From Phyllobacterium sp. 628 (GTDB taxonomy: Bacteria; Pseudomonadota; Alphaproteobacteria; Rhizobiales; Rhizobiaceae), in the NCBI RefSeq assembly GCF_014189505.1, contig NZ_CP050301.1, positions 3,355,501 through 3,419,500 of the forward strand: a stretch of 64,000 nt of DNA, written 5' to 3'. Position 1 is the stretch's first letter, and every line of letters starts with the position of its first letter. The notes beneath the pieces are model-generated. The model had not been told where the DNA came from and did not search any database. It saw only the letters and a program-made list of their open reading frames with translations. Of the stretch, positions 7,871 through 16,202 are shown one piece after another. Made by a program: the position numbers and the translations under genes.

Positions 7871-8976
7871 CACTTTGTTCCCTCTACCGGGCGCTGCTGC
7901 TTGGTAATCTCAGACAATGGCAGGTAGGGAACGATGCCCTGGCCATTGTTTTGATCAACAATCACCTTGTTCGAATCTTTCAGTACACGCTCCATTGTTT
8001 CAAGGAACAGACGTTTACGGGTAACTTCCGGCGCCTTCACATACTGGTCATAGACCGATGTGAAACGTTGGGCCTCACCCTGTGCTTCCTGCACGATACG
8101 GTTCTTGTAGGCGGCTGCATCTTCGCGGATCTGCGCACCTTCACCGCGAGCCTGACCGAGCTTCTGGTTGGAATACTGGTTCGACTCTTCGACAAACCGG
8201 TCTTCGTCCTGTTCCGCACGCTGCACTTCATCGAAGGCATCCGCTACTTCACGGGGTGGAGAAGCATCTTCAATTGAAACCGCGTTGACCTGTATACCCG
8301 CACCATATTCATCAAGCGTCTTTTGAATGATGCCGCGCACGTCATTGGCTATCCCGGCACGATTGTCGCGGAAAATATCCTGCGCCGGACTGCGGCCAAC
8401 GATTTCGCGCATCGCGCTTTCGGATACTTGCTGAACCATGTTTTCAGGGCTTTCAACATGGAAGAGATAAGCGACCGGATCCGAAACCCTGTAAAGGACG
8501 GAGAACTGAACATTTACAATGTTCTGATCACCCGTAAGCATGAGACCTTCCTTGGCACCGGAAACGCCCTGTCCGCCAATCTTCTTCTGCTTTTCAACGA
8601 TCTCGACTTTTTCGTAGGTTTCGATTGGCCAGAAATGGAAATGCAGACCCGGTTCGGCGATATCAGCCTTGGGTTTACCAAAGCGCAATTCGACGGCCCG
8701 CTCATCAGGCTGGACGGTATAGATGCATTGGAACAACCAGAATGCGACCAGCGCAAGCGCGGCCAGACCGAAAATCGTTGTGCCACTGCCGGGACCGCCG
8801 GGGATCGCCTGGCGCAGACGGTCCTGACCACGGCGGATAATGTCTTCAAGGTCGGGCGGATTGCCTCCGGGGCCTCCTCCTTGCGGTTTTTGACCCCAAG
8901 GGCCACCACCGCCACCGTTATTGTTACCGCCGCCACCCCAAGGGCCGCCGCCACCGTTCTGATTACTCCAGGGCAT
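7870..8976 (-). CDS. hflK: HflK, SPFH-domain regulator of FtsH protease
   Basis: Partner of HflC in the FtsH-HflKC complex of the inner membrane. The start chosen (MPWSNQNGGGG) has GAGGTAGG just before it and opens the Gly/Asn/Pro-rich cytoplasmic N-terminus typical of HflK; an upstream in-frame ATG at 9009 would only add a non-conserved dozen residues. A single transmembrane segment lies at about 75-95 (FGLAALALVAFWLFQCIYTV), followed by the SPFH domain (VQPDERAVELRFGKP) and the helical region with EVQRAEQDEDRFVEESNQYS. First gene of its operon. Confidence 0.95.
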   Translation of the reverse strand: MPWSNQNGGGGPWGGGGNNNGGGGGPWGQKPQGGGPGGNPPDLEDIIRRGQDRLRQAIPGGPGSGTTIFGLAALALVAFWLFQCIYTVQPDERAVELRFGKPKADIAEPGLHFHFWPIETYEKVEIVEKQKKIGGQGVSGAKEGLMLTGDQNIVNVQFSVLYRVSDPVAYLFHVESPENMVQQVSESAMREIVGRSPAQDIFRDNRAGIANDVRGIIQKTLDEYGAGIQVNAVSIEDASPPREVADAFDEVQRAEQDEDRFVEESNQYSNQKLGQARGEGAQIREDAAAYKNRIVQEAQGEAQRFTSVYDQYVKAPEVTRKRLFLETMERVLKDSNKVIVDQNNGQGIVPYLPLSEITKQQRPVEGTK

Positions 8977-9043
8977 TCCTACCTCATGTTTTGGAACGAG
9001 ATTCGCCACCCCATGGCAACGTCCCGCTAACCCGATATCCCGT

Positions 9044-9071
9044 TTATAGGGATGGCGAGGCCCGCTTTCAA
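9044..9071 (-). promoter_or_regulatory. Predicted promoter of the hflK-hflC-DUF2065-degP operon
   Basis: Minus strand TTGAAA (9071-9066), a 16-base spacer and CTATAA (9049-9044). The wider -10, CCCTATAAA, resembles the heat-shock sigma-32 (RpoH) consensus of alphaproteobacteria, which would suit a quality-control operon. The leader to the hflK ATG would be about 60 bases. Sigma assignment is inference. Confidence 0.45.
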
Positions 9072-9170
9072 CGCGCAGCGCGGTTTTTCATGCGGATTTG
9101 GTAAAAAGATGAATGATTATGACCGTTTATCACGAAATTTTCATACCGCTTGCAACACGGCGCTCAATTT

Positions 9171-9671
9171 CTACAACCGCTCGTAAACGACATAGCGGGT
9201 TGCATAGTTGTCTTTTTCACCGGCGGGAAATTCCTCCTGCGAAACTTCCTTCCAGATTTTCGGATCAATCGCCGGGAAAAATGCATCCCCTTCAATATCT
9301 GCAAGAACCCAAGTCAGGTGCAGACGGTCCGCTCTGTCCAGAAGCTGGCGATAGATTTCGCCACCACCGATCACGCAGATTTCGTCCACTTTGTCGGCGC
9401 TGGCATGGCTGCCTGCAATCATCAGGGCCTCGTCCACGGAACGCGCCGCGATAACGCCTTCGACGGAAAACGCCGGATCACGGGTAATCACGATATTGGT
9501 GCGGCCAGGCAACGGTTTGCCGAGCGAATCCCATGTCTTTCTACCCATGACGATCGGCTTGCCCATGGTAATCGCCTTGAAGCGCTTCATGTCCGATGAG
9601 AGCCGCCAAGGCAGCCCGTTATCGCGACCGATAACGCCGTTCTGTGCAACAGCAACAACAAAGCTGATCAT
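9171..9671 (-). CDS. folA: Dihydrofolate reductase
   Basis: NADPH-dependent reduction of dihydrofolate to tetrahydrofolate. 166 residues, standard for chromosomal DHFR. Motifs: ISFVVAVAQNGVIGRDNGLP with the substrate-site NGLPW, DMKRFKAITMGKPIVMGRKTW for cofactor binding, then GRTNIVITRD and CVIGGGEIYRQLLD. The ATG at 9671 is preferred over the TTG one codon upstream. It lies 6 bases after the DUF4424 stop and downstream of thyA, so dTMP synthesis (which makes dihydrofolate) and its regeneration appear to be in one transcription unit. Confidence 0.97.
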   Translation of the reverse strand: MISFVVAVAQNGVIGRDNGLPWRLSSDMKRFKAITMGKPIVMGRKTWDSLGKPLPGRTNIVITRDPAFSVEGVIAARSVDEALMIAGSHASADKVDEICVIGGGEIYRQLLDRADRLHLTWVLADIEGDAFFPAIDPKIWKEVSQEEFPAGEKDNYATRYVVYERL

Positions 9672-9677
9672 CAAGCC

Positions 9678-10673
9678 CTATTTCCTTTCCAGAAGCAGTA
9701 TGTTGAGATCCTCCTGCGGCAAGAAGTTCTCGGCAGTCATTTCAAAAGTCGTTGGTCCGGTTTTCCTGACATTCTTGCCACAGAAACTGATCAAAGTGTC
9801 CGGGTCGCCCTTGTCGATTGTCAGTTTGAATTTCTGAATGGAACCCGCCCAATTGGCTCCTGTCGTCAAAACATAAGAAATCCAGTTTTCGTAAAGTGGA
9901 TAGGAGTTCGGTGGTTCTTTCTCCACAATCTTGGCAACAGTTTGGTTGAAGTCCTTATCACGACAATATTTGCGGGTGTGCTCCGCATCATCCGCCATCG
10001 GGGCCTTCCCCGTCGGATCAAATCTCAGCCCTACACCACCGCCAACGCTGGGCTTGTAGCGATGCGAGACGCGAAGCTCTTTCCCGGCCGGAAACTTCAT
10101 CGACCACCAGAAAGTCGACTTCAACGTCCAGCCCGGATTGAAGATAACTTTACCATCGGTGGACTCGCTGCTTTCAATAAGAAGGCCGCGACTGATCCAG
10201 TCTTCCTTGGTTTGATCATCCAAGGCATTGATTGCCGCACCCACTTTGCTGTCAAAAGGTGAGACCGGTATACCCTTTCCGGCCAGAATATCCGTAACAT
10301 CAAGACCGTCGGTCGCTGCCCTTTGCTGCAACGTGGGCGTAATAGGCTGTCCGTCTGCCGTGACCGTAAAATCGAGAAAATTATCCGACTCCCGATGCGG
10401 AATTGAGATCATTGAATCGTTTTCAGCCACCATATCCGGCATCGGAAATGCAACTATGCTCTCAACATCAACCTTGGCGCTGTTCTTGAAGATATAATCG
10501 ACCCGAACCTGCTTTTCCGAAATGAAAAGATCTTCCTGCTGCATCCATATGTCCTGGCTGCGCAGGAAAACCAGTCCCCCGGTCGAGAGTGAGGCAGACG
10601 TGTCATTCGCCAGCGACAGGGATGGTTGAGCAAACAAGGCGAGCAGAGCAGACAAACATAAGCGTTTCAGCAC
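9678..10673 (-). CDS. DUF4424 family exported protein
   Basis: 331 residues with a cleavable signal peptide (LCLSALLALFAQPSLSLAND). The mature part carries the DUF4424 pattern: FLRSQDIWMQQEDLFISEKQ, VDYIFKNSAKVDVESIVAFP, and paired cysteines near the C-terminus (KYCRDKD, LISFCGKNV). The function of this periplasmic family is unknown. It sits between thyA and folA on the same strand with short gaps, so it is co-transcribed with them; a link to folate metabolism is not implied by its sequence. Confidence 0.85.
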   Translation of the reverse strand: MLKRLCLSALLALFAQPSLSLANDTSASLSTGGLVFLRSQDIWMQQEDLFISEKQVRVDYIFKNSAKVDVESIVAFPMPDMVAENDSMISIPHRESDNFLDFTVTADGQPITPTLQQRAATDGLDVTDILAGKGIPVSPFDSKVGAAINALDDQTKEDWISRGLLIESSESTDGKVIFNPGWTLKSTFWWSMKFPAGKELRVSHRYKPSVGGGVGLRFDPTGKAPMADDAEHTRKYCRDKDFNQTVAKIVEKEPPNSYPLYENWISYVLTTGANWAGSIQKFKLTIDKGDPDTLISFCGKNVRKTGPTTFEMTAENFLPQEDLNILLLERK

Positions 10674-10693
10674 AATGGTCTCCCGATAATGGC

Positions 10694-11488
10694 CTATACG
10701 GCGATGGGTGCCTTGATACTCGCTTCTGAAACGTAGTTCTCAAGACTGAAATCTTCGAATTTGAAGGCGAAGAGATCTGTCACATCCGGGTTTATGCGCA
10801 TAGTTGGCAAATGACCGGGTTTACGGGCCAATTGCAATTTTGCCTGTTCAAAATGGTTTGAGTAAAGATGGGCATCGCCCAGCGTGTGAACGAAATCTCC
10901 CGGCTGCAATCCGGTTACCTGCGCCACCATCAGTGTCAGCAAGGCATAGGAAGCAATATTGAAGGGCACACCAAGAAAAATATCGGCAGAGCGCTGATAA
11001 AGCTGGCAGGAGAGTTTGCCGTCCGACACATAGAACTGGAAAAGGCAGTGACATGGCGGCAGCGCCATTTCATCCACAAGCGCAGGATTCCATGCCGAGA
11101 CAATCAAGCGCCGTGAATTAGGGTTTTTGCGTATCTCGCTCAAAAGATTCGCGATCTGGTCGATGTGACGGCCATCGGGCGCTGGCCACGAGCGCCACTG
11201 ATAGCCGTAGACTGGTCCCAGATCGCCATTCTCGTCAGCCCACTCATCCCAGATCGTAACGCCGTTTTCCTTGAGATAGGCAATGTTGGTATCGCCCTGC
11301 AGGAACCACAGCAGTTCGTGAATGATCGATTTCAGATGCAGTTTTTTTGTTGTCAGAACGGGAAAACCGGCGGCAAGGTCAAAACGCATCTGGTATCCGA
11401 AGACGGAACGCGTGCCGGTACCGGTCCGGTCACCGCGATCAACGCCCGAATCGAGCACGTGCTGAAGAAGATCAAGATAAGTGCGCAT
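10694..11488 (-). CDS. thyA: Thymidylate synthase
   Basis: Methylates dUMP to dTMP using methylene-tetrahydrofolate. 264 residues, the same length as the E. coli enzyme, with the catalytic Cys146 in [12 protein letters not shown], the phosphate-binding arginine in [11 protein letters not shown] (about 18-28) and [21 protein letters not shown]-terminus IKAPIAV. First gene of thyA-DUF4424-folA. The ATG at 11488 is directly before [11 protein letters not shown], the conserved N-terminus. Confidence 0.98.
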   Translation of the reverse strand: MRTYLDLLQHVLDSGVDRGDRTGTGTRSVFGYQMRFDLAAGFPVLTTKKLHLKSIIHELLWFLQGDTNIAYLKENGVTIWDEWADENGDLGPVYGYQWRSWPAPDGRHIDQIANLLSEIRKNPNSRRLIVSAWNPALVDEMALPPCHCLFQFYVSDGKLSCQLYQRSADIFLGVPFNIASYALLTLMVAQVTGLQPGDFVHTLGDAHLYSNHFEQAKLQLARKPGHLPTMRINPDVTDLFAFKFEDFSLENYVSEASIKAPIAV

Positions 11489-11556
11489 GGCACCTCTTTA
11501 GCAGATTCGCCCTATCAATGCGTAAAACTTCTGTGTGATCCACAGTCAGGAACGAC

Positions 11557-11590
11557 AATCATCCCCGGCGAATCACCGGGGATGATTTTT
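11557..11590. terminator. Hairpin between the DUF2853 gene and thyA
   Basis: AATCATCCCCGG and CCGGGGATGATT form a 12-bp perfect stem with a 7-base loop. The T-tract (GATTTTT) is on the plus strand, while both neighbours run minus; on the minus strand it follows the DUF2853 stop and is probably its terminator, though the run after it is weak. Confidence 0.6.
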
Positions 11591-11603
11591 CATCCGAGAA
11601 AAA

Positions 11604-11915
11604 TCAGAGACTGCCGAGCAGACCGAGTTCTTTTGCCGTCAGATAGTAGAAAGTGACGCGGCCTTTCGAGCGGTCATCCTTCATAATCGCGCAAACCGCC
11701 TGAATTGCCGCATCAGCCTTGGCAGCGTCGGTAACACCGAGCTTCTTGCCAACCCAGCTGGTGCGAACACGGCCGAGCTCTTCCGGATCAGAGCAGGAAA
11801 CCAGAGAGGAATCCCTGTTGCGCAGAGCAATTCCGAGATGTTTGACGATTTTTGCGACTGTCGCTTCGTCTGCACCGGCATCATAATGACGTACGTCTTT
11901 TAGATAGTCACTCAT
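11604..11915 (-). CDS. DUF2853 family protein
   Basis: 103-residue cytoplasmic protein of unknown function. It begins MSDYLKDVRHYDAGADEATV and carries the conserved DUF2853 stretches RVRTSWVGKKLGV and VCAIMKDDRSKGRVTFYYLT. The ATG at 11915 (AAAG about 10 bases before) fits the family N-terminus; the frame is open 38 codons further upstream but that extension is not conserved. It is followed by a hairpin and then thyA. Confidence 0.85.
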   Translation of the reverse strand: MSDYLKDVRHYDAGADEATVAKIVKHLGIALRNRDSSLVSCSDPEELGRVRTSWVGKKLGVTDAAKADAAIQAVCAIMKDDRSKGRVTFYYLTAKELGLLGSL

Positions 11916-12091
11916 GGAAAGACCCCTGATTGTGAGATTCAATGCCTGGCACTGGAACCTCCCTGACACGAAAGACATCGCACAACCGGCAGATGCATGA
12001 GGCGATGACTCATTAGACACAGGAAACATTCCTCACCAACAGGAACGTGTCAATGCCACTCTTTCATTTCGTCGCGACACCACCTATATAG

Positions 12092-12412
12092 GTCCTGCTG
12101 GTTTCGGCCAGCTATGGTGATAAACGGACGATACAATAAGCCTATTGGACCCGGGGGCGGTACCCGGCGCCTCCACCAGAGTGCAGTTGCGAGAGTGCAT
12201 TGTGGCGGGGGCGAAATAGGATCGACAAGGGTGTAAAAATCGCTCTTTTGCCCGGCATAGTACCACCGTTATCGGGCTAACTCAGTAGTTGCAAACGACA
12301 ACTATGCGGAAGCACGTCTCGCCGCTTAATGCGGTGCGATAGCTTCAAATTAAGTCCTAGGGGTTCGCACTTCTAGGCGGGGTTCGGAGGTACCTGGCAA
12401 CAGAAACCTCCA
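12092..12412 (+). ncRNA. ssrA: tmRNA, circularly permuted two-piece form
   Basis: Rescues stalled ribosomes and tags their products for proteolysis. It has the permuted alphaproteobacterial layout: the acceptor piece comes first and ends CGCCTCCACCA at 12168-12178, with T-arm CCGGG-GGCGGTA-CCCGG; a spacer of about 28 bases is removed; the mRNA-like piece then begins GGGGGCG (12207-12213), which pairs with CGCCTCC to close the acceptor stem. The tag reading frame at 12291-12326 encodes ANDNYAEARLAA, stop TAA 12327-12329. Outer ends are approximate. An upstream TATATA (about 12085) could be the -10. sspB, the adaptor that delivers tagged proteins to ClpXP, lies 2.6 kb downstream. Confidence 0.93.
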
Positions 12413-12432
12413 CTTTCCTTTCTGAAATCTGC

Positions 12433-12469
12433 CGTGCTGCCAGACCCATTTGGGTTCGGCACATCTTTT
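12433..12469 (+). terminator. Possible terminator of ssrA
   Basis: GTGCTGCCAGACCC-ATTT-GGGTTCGGCAC folds into an imperfect hairpin followed by ATCTTTT, 20 bases after the end of the tmRNA. Confidence 0.35.
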
Positions 12470-12516
12470 GTCATTTTATCGATCGACGCGCAGCGTACAT
12501 TCCGTTACCGCTATAG

Positions 12517-12549
12517 AAAAGGCCCGGAACAGCGCGTTCCGGGCCTTTT
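12517..12549. terminator. Bidirectional terminator after ssrA and the MFS gene
   Basis: AAAAGGCCCGGAAC and GTTCCGGGCCTTTT form a 14-bp perfect stem with loop AGCGC, A/T tracts on both sides. It lies between the tmRNA (+) and the end of the Bcr/CflA gene (-). Confidence 0.92.
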
Positions 12550-12575
12550 GCTTTCGTCTGATAGAAGCGCGGTTA

Positions 12576-13784
12576 TTATTCCGCTGCAGCTTCCGCTTCA
12601 ACGATCCGGCGGCGACCGATCGTTGCCTGCGTCAGAACGAAGGCTCCGACGGCACAGAGGCCAATGCCTGCAGCCATTGGTAATGCAGTTCCATCGAAGA
12701 ACAGTCCGGCAACCACCATTGCAACGGCAGCTGTCACAAAGTGCAGCGTTCCCATCAAGGCGGATGCCGTACCGGCGATCTCGCCGTGATCTTCAAGCGC
12801 GAGAACCGCCGTTGTCGGGATAACGAGACCGAGGAAGCCGTAGCCTATGAACAGGAATGTGGCCAAGACCGGCAACTGGTTGAAGCCGAGCGCCATAACC
12901 ACAACCATGGCAGCCATGGTGAACGAAAATGCCGTCAGCGCCACACGCATCACCCGCACCAGGCCAAAGCGTTCACCGAGCCAACCCGTCAGCTGCGATA
13001 CCGTGAAAAACGACACGGCATTGATTGAGAACGCAATACTATACTGGGTTGGCGTGAGACCGTAGTGATCAATCAGCACAAACGGTGAATTGGCGAGGTA
13101 AACCAGAAAGCTGGAGATACTCAGACCGCCGATAAAGGTGAGTGTCAGAAAATTCCGGTCGCCCATCAGCAGACGGTAAGCTGCCAAAGCGCTGCGAAGG
13201 CTGCTTTCCTGCCGGGCATCCTTGGGCCGGGTTTCCTTCAGCTGTGTCGACAGCAGGATGAGGCCGATAAAGGCTGCAATCATCACCGCCCAGAACACAC
13301 CGCGCCAGCCATAGACGCTGATGACGGCACTGCCTGTCAGCGGAGCAAGAATTGGCGAAATACTGAAAACCAGCATCAGCAAAGACATCAGGCGTGCAGC
13401 CTGAACACCCGTATGCATGTCACGCACGATCGCACGTGGAATGACCATACCCGCTGCCCCGCCAATGCCCTGCAGGAAGCGGAATGCAATCAGGGTTTCA
13501 ATATCCTTCGACAGAGCACAACCCACACTGGCCACCGCAAACAGGCCGATGCCCATATAGAGCGGCGCCTTGCGGCCCCACATATCCGACAGGGGTCCAT
13601 AGATCAGCTGGAAGATCGCAAAGGAGATGAAGAAGGCGAGAAGGCTCATTTGTACGACATTGTTCTCGGCGCTCAGATCCTTGCCGATTGATGGCAGCGC
13701 CGGAAGATACATGTCGATCGCAAATGGCCCGATGGCCGATAAGAGACCAAGAATGAGGGCTGTACGAAAGAAAGAAGTTGTCAT
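12576..13784 (-). CDS. Bcr/CflA-type multidrug efflux MFS transporter
   Basis: 402-residue inner-membrane drug/H+ antiporter with 12 predicted helices. It begins LGLLSAIGPFAIDMYLPALP, the hallmark first helix of the Bcr/CflA subfamily, and has the loop 2-3 motif GPLSDMWGRKAPLYMG, the helix 4 segment RFLQGIGGAAGMVIPRAIVRD and the antiporter motif C region SPILAPLTGSAV. Substrate cannot be told from sequence. It is transcribed away from the TetR gene at 14004 across a 219-base gap holding two copies of a palindrome, so it is very likely the pump this repressor controls. Terminator at 12517-12549. Confidence 0.92.
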   Translation of the reverse strand: MTTSFFRTALILGLLSAIGPFAIDMYLPALPSIGKDLSAENNVVQMSLLAFFISFAIFQLIYGPLSDMWGRKAPLYMGIGLFAVASVGCALSKDIETLIAFRFLQGIGGAAGMVIPRAIVRDMHTGVQAARLMSLLMLVFSISPILAPLTGSAVISVYGWRGVFWAVMIAAFIGLILLSTQLKETRPKDARQESSLRSALAAYRLLMGDRNFLTLTFIGGLSISSFLVYLANSPFVLIDHYGLTPTQYSIAFSINAVSFFTVSQLTGWLGERFGLVRVMRVALTAFSFTMAAMVVVMALGFNQLPVLATFLFIGYGFLGLVIPTTAVLALEDHGEIAGTASALMGTLHFVTAAVAMVVAGLFFDGTALPMAAGIGLCAVGAFVLTQATIGRRRIVEAEAAAE

Positions 13785-13940
13785 GGTGTTTATCTTTCAG
13801 AAAACGGCAACAACAAGCTCATCAGCTTGGATGCTGCGTTGCTCTCAGGAGTGGTTCAGAATTTTTACAACGTGCGATGCAATTACGCGTGCTTGGGAGA
13901 CGACGCGACCTCACATAGCAAAAACAAAGTGTCAATATTT

Positions 13941-13975
13941 TTAGACACAAGTGTCAAACTAGACACCATTGTCTA
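13941..13975. promoter_or_regulatory. Tandem TetR-type operators between pump and regulator
   Basis: Two copies of TTAGACA-N4-TGTC(A/T)A, at 13941-13957 and 13960-13975 (the second, TAGACA-CCAT-TGTCTA, is perfect). Further TGTCAA half-sites occur at 13931-13935 and nearby. They lie just before the tetR start and overlap a weak tetR -35/-10 pair (13969-13974, 13992-13997). Confidence 0.65.
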
Positions 13976-14003
13976 AAACGTCAATGCGCATTACCTTGGC
14001 TTT

Positions 14004-14705
14004 ATGAAAAATCCAAAAGAAGCAGCGCATAAGGCGACCGGCCATACTCAACGTGGTCAATGTTCAAAACGGCTATCGATATTGGATGCAGCGGCTGAGG
14101 TGTTTTGCCGGGAAGGCTTTGCCGGAGCGAGTATTGATGAAATCGCCGCGGAAGCGTGCGTTTCACGCCAGACTATATACAACCACTACCGCGAAAAGGA
14201 AACCCTCTTTACCGCAGTGGTTGAAGACGTGACCAACCGGACCAATTCCAGCCTTTTTTCAATTCTGGCGACATTTCCCGATAAACCCGACAATCTTGAA
14301 GACGATCTCAGCACATTTGCCCTCGGGCTGACAAAGAATTGCCTATGCAATCAGGATGGCAAATTCTTGCGCAAGCTCGTCCAATCCGAAGGGGAACGTT
14401 ACCCGCAATTGTTCGAAGGCTGGCGCAAGCACGGACCGGGAAAGATCGGAACCGCCCTTGCCGCGCTCTTTGCCCGTCTTTCCTATGGCGGCGTCCTGCA
14501 AATAGATGATTTTGACTTGGCCGCCCGGCAGTTTCTGGCTCTGGTCAACGCCGATTTGCAAATGATCACCCTGTTTGGCGAGACGCCAAGCGATGAGGAA
14601 CTCGAAAATGCGGCGCGCAATGCAGTCCGTACCTTCCTGCGAGCCTATTCGGCGCCGGTGGTAAATATTGCGGCTCCAGCACCTCTCGCCAAGGCCGTTG
14701 GATGA
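14004..14705 (+). CDS. TetR/AcrR family transcriptional regulator
   Basis: 233-residue repressor. The N-terminal helix-turn-helix at about 25-70 reads RLSILDAAAEVFCREGFAGA then SIDEIAAEACVSRQTIYNHY, the TetR signature. The C-terminal ligand domain (FLRKLVQSEGERYPQLFEGW) resembles the AefR-like group. It is divergent from a Bcr/CflA pump with operator-like palindromes between, so it probably represses both itself and the pump and responds to a pump substrate (inference). The ATG at 14004 has no clear ribosome site, and a weak promoter would place the transcript start near it. Confidence 0.92.
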   Translation: MKNPKEAAHKATGHTQRGQCSKRLSILDAAAEVFCREGFAGASIDEIAAEACVSRQTIYNHYREKETLFTAVVEDVTNRTNSSLFSILATFPDKPDNLEDDLSTFALGLTKNCLCNQDGKFLRKLVQSEGERYPQLFEGWRKHGPGKIGTALAALFARLSYGGVLQIDDFDLAARQFLALVNADLQMITLFGETPSDEELENAARNAVRTFLRAYSAPVVNIAAPAPLAKAVG

Positions 14706-14737
14706 CATTTTAACCGGGGAAACGGACTATAGCCCCA

Positions 14738-14838
14738 GGCGCTGAAACGGCTGCAAGCTGCAGTGTCGAACCGCTCAGCCAGGGGAAAGGCCTCGCCCTT
14801 CTCGCCTCTCCGCGCATTTTCTTGCCGTTTCAGGCGCC
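14738..14838. repeat. Long-range inverted repeat upstream of sspB
   Basis: GGCGCTGAAACGGC (14738-14751) and GCCGTTTCAGGCGCC (14824-14838) pair with a single bulge, enclosing 72 bases that include the near-palindrome TGCAAGCTGCA and a CAGGGGAAAGGCC / CTCGCCCTTCTCG pyrimidine-rich part. In the 280-base gap between tetR and sspB nothing else was recognised. It may be a structured RNA or a remnant element. Confidence 0.4.
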
Positions 14839-14985
14839 ATTTCAGCCAGATTTATGAGTTTACGAGCTAATTTAATCAGAGAGCTTACAAGCGGTCGCAT
14901 TTCCTTTATCCATGCGCCATAATAGCTCAAACGTGTTTGTCATCTCTGCTTGACAGAGAGGGGCGAATCCATGGGATAAGAGTGC

Positions 14986-15567
14986 ATGCCACAAGATATG
15001 ATCCGCTACGATATATTGGCCCAGGAAGCGCTACGCGGCGTCATCCGCAAAGTCCTTGGTGAAGTCGCCAAGGCTGGTCTTCCCGGCAACCATCATTTTT
15101 TCGTCACCTTCCTGACGGGCGCGTCTGGTGTACGTATTTCAACGCGCCTGCATGAAAAATACCCTGAACAGATGACCATCGTTCTGCAGCATCAGTTCTG
15201 GGACCTGCAGGTCACCGATACGCTGTTTGAAGTTGGCCTGTCCTTTGGTGACGTACCGGAGCGCCTTGTGGTGCCGTTCTCTGCCATTCGTGGCTTCTAT
15301 GATCCTTCCGTCAATTTCGAACTGGAATTTGATGTTGAAGTTGAGGAAACGGTTGGCGACAACGATCAGGGCATTACCAGTATTGCCCCTGTGCAGCCTG
15401 CCGAGAAGCCCAAGGCTGTGCCAGCGGCAACAAAAGCCAAGTCTTCAGCCAAGCCAGCCAAAAAGCCCGCGAAGGCCGGCGAGAAAGCTGATGCTCCGCG
15501 CGAGGAAACCGGCGAGAAGGCATCGGCCTCCGTGGTTTCACTGGATTCCTTCCGCAAGAAAAAGTAA
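14986..15567 (+). CDS. sspB: SspB, ClpXP adaptor for ssrA-tagged proteins
   Basis: Stringent starvation protein B; binds the ssrA degradation tag and tethers substrates to ClpX. 193 residues. Residues 5-135 form the conserved domain (IRYDILAQEALRGVIRKVLG, HHFFVTFLTGASGVRISTRL, LQHQFWDLQV, LVVPFSAIRGFYDPSVNF). The rest is a Lys/Ala/Pro-rich flexible tail ending in VVSLDSFRKKK, which matches the position of the ClpX-binding (XB) tail. Two starts, ATG 14986 and ATG 14998, are possible; 14986 gives the usual MPQD-type N-terminus. It is followed by DUF4169 and ribbon-helix-helix genes in one operon. Confidence 0.95.
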   Translation: MPQDMIRYDILAQEALRGVIRKVLGEVAKAGLPGNHHFFVTFLTGASGVRISTRLHEKYPEQMTIVLQHQFWDLQVTDTLFEVGLSFGDVPERLVVPFSAIRGFYDPSVNFELEFDVEVEETVGDNDQGITSIAPVQPAEKPKAVPAATKAKSSAKPAKKPAKAGEKADAPREETGEKASASVVSLDSFRKKK

Positions 15568-15575
15568 CCGCTGAG

Positions 15576-15788
15576 ATGGCCGACGTCGTCAATCTGCGAT
15601 TGTTCAGAAAACGCAAGGCGAAGGACGCCAAAGAACAAAGTGCGGCCGAAAACAGGATTGTGTTCGGCCGTACCAAAACCGAGAAACAGTTTGAGTACAA
15701 AGCCAGCCGGAAAGCTGACCTGTTTCTTGACAGCAACCGCCTTGAAGGCAACCAGCCTTCTGGCGATGATGAAGCCGACAAGACGTGA
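15576..15788 (+). CDS. DUF4169 family small basic protein
   Basis: 70 residues, very basic and helix-prone: VVNLRLFRKRKAKDAKEQSA then NRIVFGRTKTEK, which is the DUF4169 pattern, with an acidic C-terminus. Function unknown. It starts 8 bases after the sspB stop and overlaps the next gene by four bases (ATGA-type junction at 15785), so it is translated as part of the sspB operon. Confidence 0.8.
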   Translation: MADVVNLRLFRKRKAKDAKEQSAAENRIVFGRTKTEKQFEYKASRKADLFLDSNRLEGNQPSGDDEADKT

Positions 15789-16015
15789 GTCTTGTCCGCA
15801 AACGCTCAGTGACCATTCGCGGTCATCGCACCAGCTTTTCCCTCGAAGATGCCTTTTATGACATTATCACGTCGATTGCCCAAAGCCGCGATATGACACT
15901 TGCAGGCCTGATTGCCGAGATCGATGAAGGCCGCGACCGCAATTCCAACCTGTCCTCGGCGCTGCGGATTTACGCCTTGGAGTGGGTCAGGACTGACACG
16001 AAGACCACACCCTAA
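15785..16015 (+). CDS. Ribbon-helix-helix domain protein
   Basis: 76 residues. KRSVTIRGHRTSFSLEDAFY followed by the helix DIITSIAQSRDMTLAGLIAEID matches the RHH_4 type ribbon-helix-helix fold: a beta-strand, then two helices, dimeric and DNA-binding in related proteins. No toxin partner is present, so it is not an obvious antitoxin. Third gene of sspB-DUF4169-RHH; the start overlaps the DUF4169 stop. DNA target unknown. Confidence 0.82.
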   Translation: MSLVRKRSVTIRGHRTSFSLEDAFYDIITSIAQSRDMTLAGLIAEIDEGRDRNSNLSSALRIYALEWVRTDTKTTP

Positions 16016-16051
16016 ATCTCTGATTTGATTCCTGAATCCTTGCAAGGCGAT

Positions 16052-16173
16052 GGTACGTGGTTCGACGGGCTCACCATGAGGAGAGTGAGGAATGCAGGGA
16101 GTATAATCGCACCACGGCAATTAGCCCTGCAGCCCACCCATCTTCCTCATGGTGAGCCTGTCGAACCACACAC
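16052..16173. repeat. Palindromic intergenic element, copy 1
   Basis: Left arm GGTACGTGGTTCGACGGGCT then CACCATGAGG; right arm CCTCATGGTGAGCCTGTCGA then ACCACACAC; about 60 bases between the arms. It belongs to the family also seen at 25716, 34181, 44817 and 50279. It lies between the convergent RHH and asmA genes. Confidence 0.8.
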
Positions 16174-16202
16174 AATCATCGTGTCAGCGTCCAATCCAAC
16201 AG

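Noticed and set aside
8323..9030. Plus-strand ORF of 235 codons over hflK
   Set aside because: Antisense to hflK with no recognisable domain.
14738..14838. 6S RNA or signal recognition RNA
   Set aside because: The conserved cores of these RNAs were not found in the segment.
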